From: Glandiceps talaboti
Taxonomy: Eukaryota > Hemichordata > Enteropneusta > Spengelidae
Length of the DNA stretch: 64,000 bases
Assembly: GCF_964340395.1 (NCBI RefSeq)
Contig: NC_135553.1
Coordinates: 24,928,949 to 24,992,948 of the forward strand
Reading direction: 5' to 3'
Shown: piece by piece, positions 13,926 through 28,078 of the stretch
Numbering within the stretch: position 1 is the stretch's first letter
Layout of the letters: every line of letters begins with the position of its first letter
The notes under the pieces: generated by a model
The model's input: only the letters and a program-made list of their open reading frames with translations
Told to the model about the DNA's origin: nothing
Databases searched by the model: none
Made by a program: the position numbers and the translations under genes

Positions 13926-16900
13926 TTCTTGATTAGTCAACGAACAGAGTAAAAAATTAGTGGAATTGATTATGTATTTCAGAAACATGAAAGAGTGGTT
14001 GTTAAATGAAATTTATGCAATCAACTACTCGATACACATTCCAGCGTTTGTACATTTGCCATCATGGCTAGTTACCAATCTCTGATACCTGTATAATGCT
14101 CGTATTGATAAACAAACCAATTAGTTCAGAGTTAAAATTTAGAAAGAATGATAATTGTAGACAGTCTTGCGAACCAACCTTTTTCAGTAAAAATGCTAAC
14201 GTCTGTCAACCCGGAACACATTGTCTCTCTGTGTGTTTTACGTTTGAGGTCCTGAGAGACCTAAATCCTAAGATTACACGCTTAAATCCACCAATTAACA
14301 AACAGTGTAAGTAGACGTTTACTAATATATCATCTATACTGCCAACAAACCTGATCAAATTATTGCAAATTGCCTATTAATGGTTAATAATTGTCCATTA
14401 AATACAACTTGATAGCTTATATTATCGATCGTGAAGAGTGTGTCGAGCCAGCGGCAGAGACACGATCGAACTCTGCACTCAAGGCCATATACAATCACGC
14501 CGTTGTAACACTTGGTGAAAGCGACTACAGTATTTGTTCACTAGTGGACATTCAGGAACGCTCAGGAACGTGGTGCTACCCCCGCAAAGCATAATAGGCT
14601 ATTCATGATGTGGTCAGAGGTACAAGGGCAAAGAATTTAAGCATATGCAACAGATGATACACAACAAATACTCGATACTGTATTTACGAGATATTAAAAT
14701 AAATAATTTCTAAAAGCAGAACGTTTTCTGTATAAAACTTGAAGGAGGTTTACACGCGAGTTCTCGTAGAATCTGAGTTCATCAGCAAATTTTAAGGAAA
14801 AAAATTAACATGTTTTTAATCATTGGCTTAGAGCAAAACACAACCTAACGAGCATCTATCGAACAGGACTGTTTGGTCAAACTTTACAAATATATGTAAT
14901 TTCTACGGATAGTACAGATATATGTACGTGTGTGTATAGCTGCTCCATAGAAACGTCGCGCTACTGGAGGAGAGAAACAACAAATCCAAACCCGATCATG
15001 CGATATTGAAATATAGAGAATATCGGAATATAGATAGTTTCATACCTGTTAGAAAGTGTCATAAAGTTTGCAGATGGTGAAAACATCTCTCAATCATCCG
15101 ATTTTTAGCAATTCCATGACTCTGTGTTAAAGTCTGCGCAATTTTGTCTTCCACTTCTGGCGAATGGCATTCCACATATATAGTAAACAAGTTAGTACTG
15201 TTCAAGCAGTACAATACCGTCTCTTGGCGAGTCTTTTGGCCATTCATAGCGTACATTCCAGTCTATTATGTCCACCACGTTTTCAAGTTTCACTAAAAAG
15301 AACGTACAGTGGAATATACACGAAATATACAAAGTTCATAAATCTACGTTGCGAGTTCCATCCGGCGACGTTATACATTTCACCTTGCAACAAATATCAG
15401 AACTGCCGCTCAAAGTTGCCAATTTAGCCATGCGGACCCCGTAAACAGACAGACTCCATTGTACGTAGGGATCTAATAAATAACGTGAACGAAAAGACCC
15501 GCCTCTGGGATGGAAATACCAAGTAACCATTGGTTAAACCTCTAAACATTGACATTTTGTACATTCCTAGCATAGCATAGAGTGGGTAATGGATTATACG
15601 AGTACAATAAGTCACATTCAAATGGTGCTTGTTACCACTAGTGGCATAGATAACCTTCTGCGATACCTACTTGTTTGTACTACTAGTTTTCTCACGAGAG
15701 CAAGATCAAGAATTTTAATGAAATAATTGTATGGACTAATACAACCAGTATCACATGACAATTTCATATAAATCACGCAATGCTCAAATTCGACTATCTA
15801 TGTATATATTTATACAGCAATATACACACATATATCATTGTATTTATCTTCTTTTTCACCATTTACAAAATAATTTGAAAATTACAACGATTTTAAAAAT
15901 ATCCTCTTATTTTATAGGGTTTTAAAAACAATCATTTTTGTAGCAATATTTTCATTGGGTAATTTACTTCGAAAGCGTCAGATCTAGAGTTATATTTCAA
16001 ATTTCTACATTTCGTGACGGCTACTGAAACGATCAAATATTCGGTAAAATTTGTATTAACGAAAAGGCGGATTTGAACGCAAAATACTGGGCCAAACAAG
16101 TCGATTTGACTAGGCGGATATAATCCACGTTGCTAAAAACAACGAGATTAAATAGCCCTTGGTGATCTACTATACGTAAATTGTTAGGATTGCCCTGTTT
16201 TTTACAGTAACACTAATAGTCACCGTGCACGGTAAGGCTTTAGAACAAAGACACAGTGTTCTCACTGTTTCAATAAACAGCGACACACCACCACCAACTG
16301 TACGACAATCTATGATGGATGATACCAACATTAGACGTGCCAAACAAAGGAACCTCTCTTCTAAATTTCACATTTTGCTCGAAAACAACTTTTATGTCTG
16401 TTGGGTTCGGACTCCTCGTAACAGAAGAATCATAGAATCAGGGCACAATGACAGAGCTATACCTATTCATACATTCTGCGAAGATCGCGAGACTTGTTAT
16501 CGGCCGTGTAAACACTGAACGCTCCACACACTACTCACAGAACACACGAATTTGGACCTCGCAAGCAAGCTGTCACATTTGATGAAGCAATTTAAGTCAA
16601 GCAAACTACTATAACTTGACAGCAAAGTGAAATGTCAAACCAATAAATATTAAATAGCAAATTAAATAATCGACTACCATGGTTAATACCAGACGCAAGT
16701 GTAGATTCAGTACAGTCGCTGGTAGCAAATAAATAATATACAAACTTGTTGCACGTCACCAGAATTAGTAATGGATTTAAGCTTACAACGAGATCTGTGA
16801 GTACTGAGTTGTATATCCTCTTAATATCACGGCTCCTTGTGTGGTGATGACTTGATGATATTCAGTATACAACTACATTCCCATCTCTTAAATAAACACC

Positions 16901-17720
16901 CACATTTCATACTCAAGCCAGGCCACATAGGGACAGCGTGGTATTACATAAATATGATATGTGTAAATATGTTACACTCAAGAAATTGGGGAAAGAAATG
17001 AACGAAAGAAAGAAATTTAAAAAAAATGAAAAGAAAGCGTATAAATTGCAGGTGAAAATCACGTGACGCAAAGTGGGTTTCTTAAAAAAAAGAGAAAAGT
17101 ATTTCTGTCTGCAAGTTATTTTAAGAGTGGGAAATCCATTCATTTCAATAAACGGAATCGAAATCACTTGTAATCTTATTTTACCCATTTATTCGAAATA
17201 AAGAAGTATCGTGCACTTCTCCTTTTCCTATTCGGTGACATTTTGTGCCGACAATCTGAATTTCATTCTGCGCCATCGTACGTATGGACGAAAATTGAGC
17301 ATCTAAATAATAAATGAGCTTCACTAGCAATGGTATATCGACTAAAACTTGTAAGACGGACAGAATTAATATGTCAGCCTGCTTTCCTACTACTCAGAAG
17401 ACGTTGGAAGAGTAAAAGGAGTGAAAGAGAATCCTGTCAAGGAGAGGAGGAGGAATATCTGAAATTTACTCGAAATTTCTTTCAGTTTAAATGCCATAGG
17501 TGGTTTGAATCAGCTGTGTCTGTGTGTCTCTGTTTGCGTAGTTGTCTGATATGGTATAGATTTGAACTCCACATTAATTCAGGATATGGTGAACCTTTGT
17601 TACTGAAAGTCTTTGATTTTAGTTTATTATCATATATCGACATTCCCCCCATTTATAAGCAATGTATGTTCTCATGTCTCTTTACATACGTCATTGTTTG
17701 TAAATTATCATTTTTGTGTG
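13926..17720. other. Intergenic stretch with weak open frames only
   Basis: AT-rich. The least random-looking frames are 14391-14594 plus (contains ECVEPAAETRSNSALKAIYN and ends SGTWCYPRKA) and 16225-16518 plus (97 codons, MHGKALEQRHSVLTV start). Neither shows a domain or splice partners, and I cannot call them genes. Confidence 0.45.
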
Positions 17721-17722
17721 TT

Positions 17723-17723
<1 letters not shown>

Positions 17724-17754
<31 letters not shown>

Positions 17755-17806
17755 TGTATGTATGTATGTATGTATGTATGTATGTATGTATGTATGTATG
17801 TATGTA

Positions 17807-17861
<55 letters not shown>

Positions 17862-17926
17862 ATGTATGTATGTATGTATGTATGTATGTATGTATGTATG
17901 TATGTATGTATGTATGTATGTGTGTG

Positions 17927-17958
<32 letters not shown>

Positions 17959-17994
17959 TGTATGTATGTATGTATGTATGTATGTATGTATGTA

Positions 17995-18040
<46 letters not shown>

Positions 18041-18057
18041 TGTGTGTGTGTGCGTGT
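17724..18057. repeat. Compound microsatellite (ATGT)n(CTGT)n(ATGT)n(GT)n
   Basis: A 334-bp compound array: (ATGT)n, then (CTGT)n from about 17808 to 17861, again (ATGT)n, and finally (GT)n. The open frames of 115-245 codons across it on both strands are repeat translation artefacts. Confidence 0.98.
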
Positions 18058-21000
18058 AAGTAAGTAGTTTGTGCAAAGTGTATTTTGACGTGATCGTTAT
18101 TGATTTCCTTGTGATCTCTAGTAAAATTATAATTCCGATAACTGTTGTTAACGTCGATTTAAGAGATCGTACCGATTGAGATTTTATCAACACGGCCAAG
18201 ACAATTCAAGTAGAGAAACACACTTGTTATGTTCATTGCTTTAACTTATGTGACATCTGTCAGTCATGTATGTGATTTGTGGTTATGTTCTGACTTTTAC
18301 TACCTACAGTAAATAGATTATCTTGACACACCTATTGTTAAAGAAATTAGACTTCTAGCTTTTAATACTCAACTGTTACAGGGTGTGGATGTTACGTGGA
18401 TGATTGTCCTGTAACAATTTGTACGCCAAATTGCCTTCCTTTTTTGGATATTACCAGCTAGTTGACATCGAAGTGTTTCTAGATGAAACCTTTTTGTCAA
18501 TTCACTACAGCAAAGCCATGATGTGCTCAATGTGAATATATAGCTATTCGTTTCCACTTGACCTGTTTGAGTTGGGCGTTCGTGTTAATGACTTAACCTT
18601 CACTGCACTGCTATTAACCAAACGAACGTTTTTAACAGTATAACACTTCCTAGTTGAAATGTTTTTTTATATCCATACCCAGCTCATACAATTCCTAAAT
18701 TGGTTGACAAAAGAATTTTAAACTTTTTGCTGTGTTACACAATCTGACAATTTCAAATTCAATAGGAAATAACGCTATGAACTATGAATAAGATTCACGT
18801 TGAGCATTGAATAGACGTCAACAGAATTTATCAAAATCAAAAGTGCGATATACGATGATAGAATTCCATGGCACAACTGAGATTATGTATGGCTTTCTCT
18901 AAACAAATCGCCGAAGACCATTATTCACGATGCGATGGCAATGGCACAGTCGATCAAGGACATAAACCTGAAGCACTGATGTGTTAAATATAAATATATA
19001 TGCATCTAGAGAAGTGTATTGACCTTTGTCATAACAAGAGCATGAACTTCGTGCCAAAGTCTGTCTCTGTCCACGATCAGTAAGATCAATGGAACCAACA
19101 AGGATAAATTATAGAAGTGCAAATGTTATAGGTAATAGAGAATCCCTTATACTAGTAATAAGTAAAACATTTAGAATAAAAGATGAAGGGGAAATAATCG
19201 TAGCACAATTACCCAACAAAATCTTGTGAAAAGAGAACGATACACAGTAAAAGGTGGCCTGTAAACTTCATCGTCGCAAACCACGGTCTGTTTTACGGCA
19301 CCGTCCCTAACAAGCCGGTCCTTTTTATTTCGAAGTGTAGTGGTAGAAATAATAACTCTGGTTTGCGAGAATGATAAACTTGTATGGATACCAAACGAAG
19401 TTGACACGGTACTCATAAATATTACAGTGACAAAAGATGAACAGTTCCTGTAAAATAATAATTAGATGTAAGAAAATAGTTGGTAAATTCGGGATAGTTT
19501 GTCATCTACACGGGAGAGCCGTTTGAGAGAGTTTGGCAAATGGAGACCAAATTATTAAAATACAGACTGTGGTTAATAATATACCCAAAATAATGTATTA
19601 TGTATTTCAGGAACATGGTTCAAATCGTTCATCAAACGATTATCTCCGAATGAACGTTTTACTTCATTTGCTGAGTAAAAGCCTGTATTTTCAAAAATCG
19701 TCGTCGTAAGCTTTTCGAAAACAAAACAAATTAAGAAATTAATTAATTCATTACATAAAAATATCGGTTTTCAGAACACGAGATTACAAATCTATTTCAG
19801 GGTGTGAATATTAAGAGTGACCAAAACTCACCAACACTGTATCTCTTATATTCAAAATTATCACGTAGCAACCTTGACCTTCACTTTCACCTTGTGCCAA
19901 AAAACAACTTTACAGACCCAACAAGGCTTTATGGATCAAAACAAAATATTTAACACTGCATTATACAACGTTAAATACTACATTTTTTAGATTTATTACA
20001 TTAAACAATCAAGGCATTATATCAAATGATCAAACAAAGACCGAAAACCAAAGTGATCACAGCTTTCCAAACATTCGAAATTTCAGTATGATTTGTGAAG
20101 GACTATGATGTACGATGTCACGTGACCATACCAATCACACAAGTCATCTGAATATAGTCCTTTCTTCTTTCTTGTCATTGGCTAATTGTATCAGATCAGG
20201 TTGCTATGGATACCATCGAGGATAAACTACTTCAACATTTTCCGTTGACTCTAAATATGGAATAACACGTGCATCGAATTACTGCCTGTCATTTTTTGTT
20301 TCAATCGCATGTATTTATTTAAGACGAGTCCGATCAATTTCAAACAGTAGCTTTCTCATTTTATGAAAAAAATAAATTACAAGGGATTCATCAAATGTGA
20401 CTGGAATATTAAGACATCAAACTCAATGCAGATGTTATGCGACAGGTACAAATACATAAATTACTAGGTCGCCATGTTTGATTTTCCACAACAGGTATTT
20501 TCAATAAATCATTCGAAGTGTTAACATTTGTATGAGTCAGCAGTTTGTCAGAACCACTATAGAAATTGTTGTATAAATATACAATACACTATCTTAGTTC
20601 ATAATCTAGGCACCCCCTGTTGCTTTGAATCACGTGGCCACATATGTACTTTAGCCCATTCAAATTCATGAATTAGACATTTGTACGTCTTCACAAAAGA
20701 CATGTTTAAAAATCGGTTCCTGCCAAATCATTTGAAGATATCACCTAGTGTTATCGGCCATTTGTTATTTCGTTGGAGAATTTCCATACATAACTTTGTA
20801 AAAGAATTTCCCATTTTCTCTAATAGACATTGCAATCTCAAGCTTTTCGGTTATTGGTCTAAAACAAATCATGTGGGGTAAACTACTTAAGTTGTCATAT
20901 TTCCCAGCATTTTTACTGATATGACGTCATCGGGCATTATTTTAAAAAAAATACATGACAGTGACTTCATTTCATTTCATTTTACTTTGTTGTCTGCAGT

Positions 21001-21349
21001 AATCCATGGAAATAGCCTAACTGTTACTGCACCGCTGTTCTGGACATTCACTAATTGACACTAGATGGTTGTGGCCATCAATAGCTGTCAGAGTGAATGT
21101 TCACACCTGATTTGTGTTTTTTTATATTTCTTAATATATACGTTTTTCGTATAAAGAGTACAATCTCGCATGACCGCATAATCTTACGTTATTTCGTATT
21201 TTCGTTTGCCCAAATCCTATATTGAACCAATTTGACTAATATTCAATTTGATTATTCTTGAGTTTAGCGATCAGCTGATTAACGTAATTACTGCGTGGAG
21301 ATTCACCAACAAGTCAAGATTTTGCCAAACACTTTGAGTAAGGGAGCTT

Positions 21350-21530
21350 CAGTAATTACAAAGGGGGGGGGGTTATGGGGTGGATCACTTTTTATAAGTC
21401 GGTCCTCGGGATGGCCATATTTTAGAAAATGAAAATTAGAGGACGGTCACATTTTACTTTGACCCGTTTTTATCTAACTTTGAATTATTTTGTTATTTTG
21501 GCATGATCCCACTGCTGGCACCGGTTCCTA
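21350..21530 (+). repeat. G-rich dispersed repeat, copy 1
   Basis: Contains a poly(G) run, then CACTTTTTATAAGTCGGTCC, CATATTTTAGAAAATG and GGTCACATTTTACTTTGACC. The same ordered blocks occur at 47085-47270 and, weaker, at 47700-47760. Non-coding family, nature unknown. Confidence 0.7.
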
Positions 21531-22403
21531 ATCCCACTGCCACCCCATCCCATCACTATCACCATTGTAAAATACCGTAATAATCCCATCAATCGACCCG
21601 ATTTTAATAATTACGATTTGTGTGTGGTCGAATTACTTGATTGAATTACAACATGTGAGTGAGTTAAATATTCAGTTTTCTTCTTCGACAATCATTTTTA
21701 AGTTTGAAACTTCTTCATTTTTAAATATAAAAATATTGAAATGTTTTTGTTTTATGTGTGTTAGGGGGTCGATACAAAGTACATGTAATAAATTTGGCGA
21801 TAATCTCCAGAGACAATTGTAGCTCACGCAAAGAAAGTGTAACAATATTAGTAAACATGTTTGTCATGCCTTGACGAAACGCTGTTGGGAAGATTTCTTG
21901 TCTAGAAAGACGAGGGAGATGTATGTTAAATGTTAAAGTGATTTCTGTCGAGCTAGGCGACGTTTTGTTCCAGGGTTTACACATGGTTTACGATTTACGT
22001 TGTAAATTAATCCAGAAGGAAATGTCAATTGTATGTGAGCGAAATGGCTGTGTACATACAAATGGATGGATGAATGATATAGAAGGAAAGAACCTATTGT
22101 CACGTATAGCCCCCCCCCCCCCCTTCGGGCATTGCTTGGACGAGGAGCTAACAAAGTCCCACACTGGTGACCTACCATAATTATAATTTCACTTCAAATA
22201 TACCATCTATAATAATCATGGTGATAAATATGCATTATCATACAACCGGTATCACTTCCAATATTCAGTATTTATTACTCCCTGGCACATTAGTCTCGTT
22301 AATATATATTCGCTCAGTGATCTGACTCGCTATCTTTTACGTTTTTGCCAATAAAACGGCGCTGTTTCAGTGCATAGGGTACTAGTATATAATGAAACGT
22401 ACC

Positions 22404-22512
22404 TTTATGGCCTGGGTATGTGTTTTGTGGACCTCGAGAGTACGGCTTATAAAGGGCCCACCAATTAAAAGTGGGACCCTCATGGTCCACAAACCCACAT
22501 CTGGGCCGTAGA
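22404..22512. repeat. Imperfect inverted repeat, MITE-like
   Basis: Left arm TATGGCCTGGGTATGTGTTT plus TGTGGACC pairs with right arm GGTCCACAAACCCACATCTG plus GGCCGTA. An inner pair, GGGCCCAC and GTGGGACCCT, strengthens the hairpin. About 109 bp, AT-rich flanks, no clear target duplication. Confidence 0.65.
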
Positions 22513-23479
22513 GATTATTATTGATGTACTATTTTGTGTGTTTTGAAATTATATTTCGATGTTTGATTCTCTGCACGCCAACACCCCCTTCTTTCTGGTT
22601 ACTATTGGTATATCTGCATGAGTAGATACAATTTGTAGATTACCCATCAGATATACACATTTGTGCAAGGCTTAATTCAAAGGGGGGACTATGTTTGAAG
22701 TGATCTGGTTGGAGTACAAAACTTGAACACACTCACTGTAGTTGGAAATAGATAAAACAGACTAGTTACGTAGAAACAGCTTGCCTGCCACGATAATAAA
22801 TCAACCCATTTAACAGGAATTTATTGAGAACCTAAAATCTTTGAAGTCTATAAAATTCACAAAGGTTATCACCGTATTATACACCACTAGGTCACAGCTT
22901 TTCAAATTAAGTGCTAAATTTATTGAAATGGCAATTGAAAATAGTCAAGTACAAATACTTTATACAGTAACAGTAAACCATGACACTAATCATTGAGCAA
23001 GATTTCGCAAAAAAAAGTGGAAAAAAAATCTGTTATGAAATGTACACACCATTTGAAGATACTGACAGCAGCTGTGACATGGATCAAGAGAACACGAATA
23101 TAGGATGTCAGACACATAGCTTTGATTTATAAAAATTACAGAGATAAGGTCCACACTTCAGATGTACCAAGCAACACATTTGAATTGGAAATAACAAGAT
23201 ATTTACTGTTAATACCAAACATCCGCAGTAGATTTAAAACCAATCGACATACCACGCCGTTATAATGAGTTGACTACTTTTGATCATTTGACCGGTCTGT
23301 ATTAAGACACGCCATGTCGTGCCACACCTATCAGTCAGCACCCATTGTAAAGCGAAGATTGATTAGGGCCGAACGACATGAAATATCTGTCAAAGTTTTG
23401 ACAACCTATGACAGAAGCAAACTGAAACTTTTATTGAGACATGAATGGACGTCGATAGGAGGATACTCGGAGTCTATGG

Positions 23480-23955
23480 GGTAGCCTACTTGTAGACGTG
23501 AAGGACTAGACTAACGCTACTACACTATTCCCACATTTTGATTTTTCGCTCGAAGGAAGGATGAGCGAATTCAATATACATTAAAACAAATAAAAATGTC
23601 AGTTAGGAAAGAGGAATAGTGTAGTAGTGTTAGTCCTTCAAGTCTACAGGTAGACTACAGTTAAGATAGCTGAAATAGTGTAGTAGTATTAGTCCTTCAA
23701 GTCTACAGGTAGGCTATAGTTAGGATAGCTGAAATAGTGTAGTAGTATTAGTCCTTCAAGTCTACAGGTAGGCTAAAGTTAGGATAGCTGAAATAGTGTA
23801 GTAGCGGTAGTCCTTCATGTCTATAGGTAGACTACAGTTAGGATAGCTGAAATAGTGTAGTAGTATTAGTCCTTCAAGACTACAGGTAGACTACAGTTAA
23901 GATAGCTGAAATAGTGTAGTAGTATTAGTCCTTCAAGACTACAGGTAGGCTATCT
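23480..23955. repeat. 59-bp tandem repeat with an inverted leading copy (foldback)
   Basis: About six direct copies of a 59-bp unit (AGTGTAGTAGTATTAGTCCT, then TCAAGTCTACAGGTAGGCTA) run from 23613 to 23955. One copy in the opposite orientation lies at 23482-23531, separated by an 81-bp loop. The structure can form a hairpin between the inverted copy and the first direct copy. No coding capacity. Confidence 0.9.
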
Positions 23956-24830
23956 ATGGGGAGACCAATGCAAAGTTTCATACATAATCTTCCAGTGTAT
24001 ATATTCAGGGACTTCCAGTGATTACAGGATGATTATATATATCTGCCTAATCACGGCATTGCTATCATCCATTTATGTCAGATGATATGATACATGTAAA
24101 TGCCATATTAATAGTCTCTTCACACAGTGAACATATTATTTCCCCGAGATTCAGACTTACACTCCATTTGCGTGTCTAGTATAGTGCAGATACAGAGGCC
24201 AAACCTATGGTACAATATAACACAGTCTGTAACCGAACTCAGTTTTGGCTGGTCACTTTACAACATACATATACATGATACAATGTAATGAAGCTTATTT
24301 CTGAGTTTGATTACCATCAACACAATTGTTTTAGTAGGAATAGAATAATGATATACAGCTCCCTAATAATATTCCAAAATGAAACAAGAGAACCATCCAC
24401 AACCACAAAGTTACAGACTGTGTCCCTTTAATCACAAAATATGGTTAGGGCGTTAGACTAAACGATGGAATTTACACAATTTCTGCTACTTGTTCTGTGA
24501 CCCATACTTGAGAACATTCTGGAATGTAAAGAACACGTATTAGGCAGGGGGTCAATACACAGGTTATCCTCACCTTGTCAGCTGTTATAACCTGATATCA
24601 GGCCATTCTCATCAAAGTGTTTTTTAATTTCAGTTCTTTAACTATAAATCTTGGTGTCGGCATTATTGCCTCTCATACATCGAGTTAAACGATTTTAGTA
24701 ACCATAAATTATGAACTCAATAGCTGTATCTCCGAAGAATTTGTTGAAAGAATGTTTAGAACACCAATATTGAGAATGATACATATTGCACATCAGGCTA
24801 TATGTAAGCAATGTGTATGTGGAGTGGAGC

Positions 24831-25175
24831 CATGATGGGTGAATGGTTAGAGTGGCTGGCTTGGAATCTGCAGGTTACAGGTTCAAGCCCCATCGCTGCC
24901 ATTTGTTTCTAAGTGGCTAATATCCTTGGGCAAGATTTGAACCATGATTGTGCCTCAGTCAACGCAGCTTTATAATCAGGGACCTGTTAGGATAGAGGTT
25001 GCAATGTGAATGCTTTAATACTATACACTTATAAAGGCTGCAATGGATTGTATGCTGCTCAGGGAGTTAAGGAAGTATAGGACCATTGTGCCACTATAGA
25101 TCTGTGCCAGGGATAACCATTGGAAAACTCTATGAGCAAAGAGTGGGAAAGTGCCGTATAAAAAATAACATTAGT
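24831..25175 (+). repeat. tRNA-derived SINE, near full length
   Basis: The head resembles a tRNA with A box (TGGTTAGAGTGGCTGGCTTG) and B box (GGTTCAAGCCCCATCGCTGC). It is followed by a body with CAAGATTTGAACCATGATTG, CTTATAAAGGCTGCAATGGA and ATCTGTGCCAGGGATAA, ending in GTGCCGTATAAAAAATAAC. It is not a functional tRNA: no 3' acceptor pairing is visible and the sequence continues into a conserved body. Such SINEs are moved by LINE enzymes. A second partial copy lies at 30783. Confidence 0.8.
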
Positions 25176-25179
25176 GTGT

Positions 25180-26980
25180 TATTAAAGTTGCACTAGCTGC
25201 AACCAGAATGATTTTTTTGAAACTGTTTTACAAGATATAATTGACTTACTCCTAATATCATACAGCCTAAATAGTGCTGAGTCACCTGTGGGTAAACAAT
25301 TTGGTGTAGCTGTATGCATATAAATGGTATAATGAATCCAATCAAATTGATTTTTAGGTCAGCATCCTAAAGTCGGCAATCCACTGCATCACAATTTCAA
25401 CATATCACTCTACTACTCATGAACAATATCAATCTCTAATTAGCATGTACTGTTTAATTATTGGTATGTTAACAACTTTCAGTTAATATATTGTTGGTTG
25501 TCTGATCAAAAAAAATCAATACTCCAATTACAACTAGTGTAGCTTTACTAGTGGATTGGCATACCACTTTAACTTGTGACATAGACATCATATGTGTATG
25601 CCAAGATTTGGATAGTGTGAATGAAATACTAGCAATCGTAAATGTGGACTAAAGACAACCTACAAAATTAATATGGCAACTGCTATCATTGATTGCCGGG
25701 GCAGGTGTGTGTGTGTGGGGTGGGGGGGGGGGGGGGGGGGTGTACTCCCCATGTTTCCAGAATGGGTGCCCATTGAGGGCTAGAAAGTTAAAAGTCAAAA
25801 TAAAGCCCTTTTCTATGAAGTGGTGAGCCCATATACACACTCAATACTTTGATTCTTGAGTTTTTTTGGCCTTGTTTATTTAAAACAAAACTTGTGTGCC
25901 AAAATGTAGAGATATGTATGCATTTGCACTAGTTAAAACATTATTGTTGTAAGTCATACACCTACAGAACTGAGAAATGAGTCACAGTTCATCAGATGTT
26001 CGTATCAATTTACCCATGATTCTCTTCATACCAGGTTCCATATGCTAAATGCAAATTAGGAACAGTTTCAAATCATTTCCTGGAGTTTTCAGTTTGCATC
26101 ATTTTCCAGTAGTTTTTTTTATCATTTTCAGTGAATACTGGCTGACAGTTGGTTTAGTATGTCACAAAGTTTACTCCAAAATACAAATTTTCAGAGACTT
26201 TGCAGGAGAGGTTTGAACTCCAGAATTTTCCAGGAGTAGTTTCAAATTCCAGGACTTCCCAGATTGGTTTAAAAGTTCAGGATTATGCAGGAGATTATGA
26301 AACTTATGTGACAGTCTCCTTGAAATGCTATATGCTGGGTTTACTACCAATGCATCTTTCAAATTTGAAAGGCAAAATTTCACTTCACTTACAAAAATGG
26401 AACTATAGTTTATGGACCAATCAAAGTTTATACACTGATATACCCCAGGTAATACCCAGTAGTATGACTAACAACAGTAATACTTTACACAGTGGTATTA
26501 TTACATCAAATAGTTTTAAAAGATTACAATAAGTAAAAAATATTACATGACTGATTCATTTAGTTGTATTTTGATTTGAATGTAGAATAACTTACTCGAT
26601 AAATTAAAAATCTTGCATCAAATGGTAGCTACATCAAGAATGAAAAGTAATACACATAATTATGTAATCATTTGTTATAACTGAAATTTCTATAAGCATA
26701 AAATCAACATCTATTAAAAAGAACAGAGTACCACATCTGCAACAATCTTTGTAATTGTCCCTACTTCTATGTTGCTAGATTGTCCATACATTCCAAGGTG
26801 GTGTGAACGACGTGTCACAAACACAATATCAAATCTCATATTGAAACACTGGAATCTGAATGTTCAATTCTTGTTATGTTGAATTAGTGTCAAAATTTTT
26901 GGCTTTTCTATTTGAACACTGTGTCAAAATAAATAAGCATGAACAGGGAATTATTTTTATGCGAATGAATACATTAACTT
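25180..26980. other. Intergenic, no gene seen
   Basis: AT-rich sequence with a poly(G) run at 25718-25740 and loose CCAGGA-type direct repeats at 26195-26290 (AATTTTCCAGGAGTAGTTT and similar). Open frames here are short and unrecognised. Confidence 0.6.
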
Positions 26981-26984
26981 GGAA

Positions 26985-27183
26985 AAAGTGATGTGGCTAT
27001 AACTTTAAGTACATGTAAATTGAAGTCATACTCAAATGGCACAGAAGGTTAGAAATTGTTTTCATCTAAAATTTTGACTTTCAAAGTGATGTGGCTATAA
27101 CTTTAAGTACATGTAAATTGAAGTCATACTCAAATGGCACAGAAGGTTAGAAATTGTTTTCATCTAAAATTTTGACTTTCAAA
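26985..27183. repeat. 98-bp tandem duplication
   Basis: AAAGTGATGTGGCTATAACT through TTTTGACTTTC occurs twice head to tail, apparently without differences, which implies a recent event. Intergenic. Confidence 0.95.
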
Positions 27184-27897
27184 ATAAATAAATTCCCAGT
27201 TTAGTCACAGTCATTTGTACAAATTTATAACTCTTCTAGATACAAATTTCACCAGTGACTTTATTTACTCTTAGACTAGTTTCTTCCTCGTCTGTGGTCA
27301 GCACAAACTACCCAGTATATCTGTACAAACTACAAACTACAAGTGACCATAGTATCTAGAATTTGGAAAAAAAAACGTTTTTTCTTGTTTTCTTTCATTT
27401 TCTTTTGTTACGACCGACTCAATATTCATCCTGTTTATAGCCAAATCAAAGAACGACTTCTGTGATTTTTCTGTCAGCTTCTTACCAAGTCGGAGTTCTG
27501 TTACAGTTGACTGAACATTCACCCTGTTTATATACTAAATAAACTTCCACTCTCACCTAATCCCACCCTCATCTGAATGAAAACACCTCTAATCCTATAA
27601 TAGCTGCTGTATCAGTTACCAAGTCAATTTACCTTGCATCTCAACGTTTGTGGATTACTAACACAAGATAAACAGCTCAAACTCTATGTATTCCCATCAG
27701 CTGAACATTTATTGTTTATAAGTTAAAAGTTAAGATGCAAGGTACATTGGGCAATGTAACTGATACAGCACTAAGTATAAGATTAGAGATATTTTCATCT
27801 AAACAAGGGATTAGGCAAGAATAGAATATAACAAGGTGTCTTTTATTCAGTCAATAAACATAGCATATATTCAGTGGAGTGTAACCATAGACAGTAC

Positions 27898-28078
27898 AGG
27901 GGGTCTATGTTACAGGAAATTAGGAATAAAGAAGACATACTTAGGGGGTCTATGTTACAAGAAATTAGGAATAAAGAAGACAGATTTAGGGGGTCTATGT
28001 TGCAGGAAGTTAGTAATAAAGAAGACAGACTTAGGGGGTCTATGTTGCAGGAAGTTAGTAATAAAGAAGACAGACTTA
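27898..28078 (+). repeat. 45-bp tandem repeat, four copies
   Basis: Four 45-bp units starting GGGGGTCTATGTTACAAGAA, with a spacer-free register. An open frame through it reads (RGSMLQEIRNKEDIL)4, a 15-residue repeat. The frame is short and has no recognisable flanks, so I treat it as repeat rather than gene. Confidence 0.9.

Larger units (their letters stand above)
18060..23470. other. Intergenic stretch, no supportable gene
   Basis: About 5.4 kb of AT-rich sequence apart from the hairpin at 22404 and the G-rich repeat at 21350. Open frames of 60-87 codons (for example 20681-20881, 21923-22180) show no domain, repeat or splice context that I recognise. A poly(C) run sits at 22110-22121. Confidence 0.55.

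Noticed and set aside
14391-14594. 67-codon open frame with protein-like composition
   Set aside because: No recognisable domain, no paired splice sites, no neighbour. Recorded only within the intergenic entry.
16225-16518. 97-codon open frame starting MHGKALEQRHSV
   Set aside because: No known family or gene context; length is within chance for this many bases.
17330-18199. Open frames of 115-245 codons across (ATGT)n/(CTGT)n
   Set aside because: Pure microsatellite translation in several frames of both strands.
24831-24905. Functional tRNA gene
   Set aside because: B-box-like sequence is present but acceptor-stem pairing is not evident and the sequence continues into a SINE body with a second partial copy.
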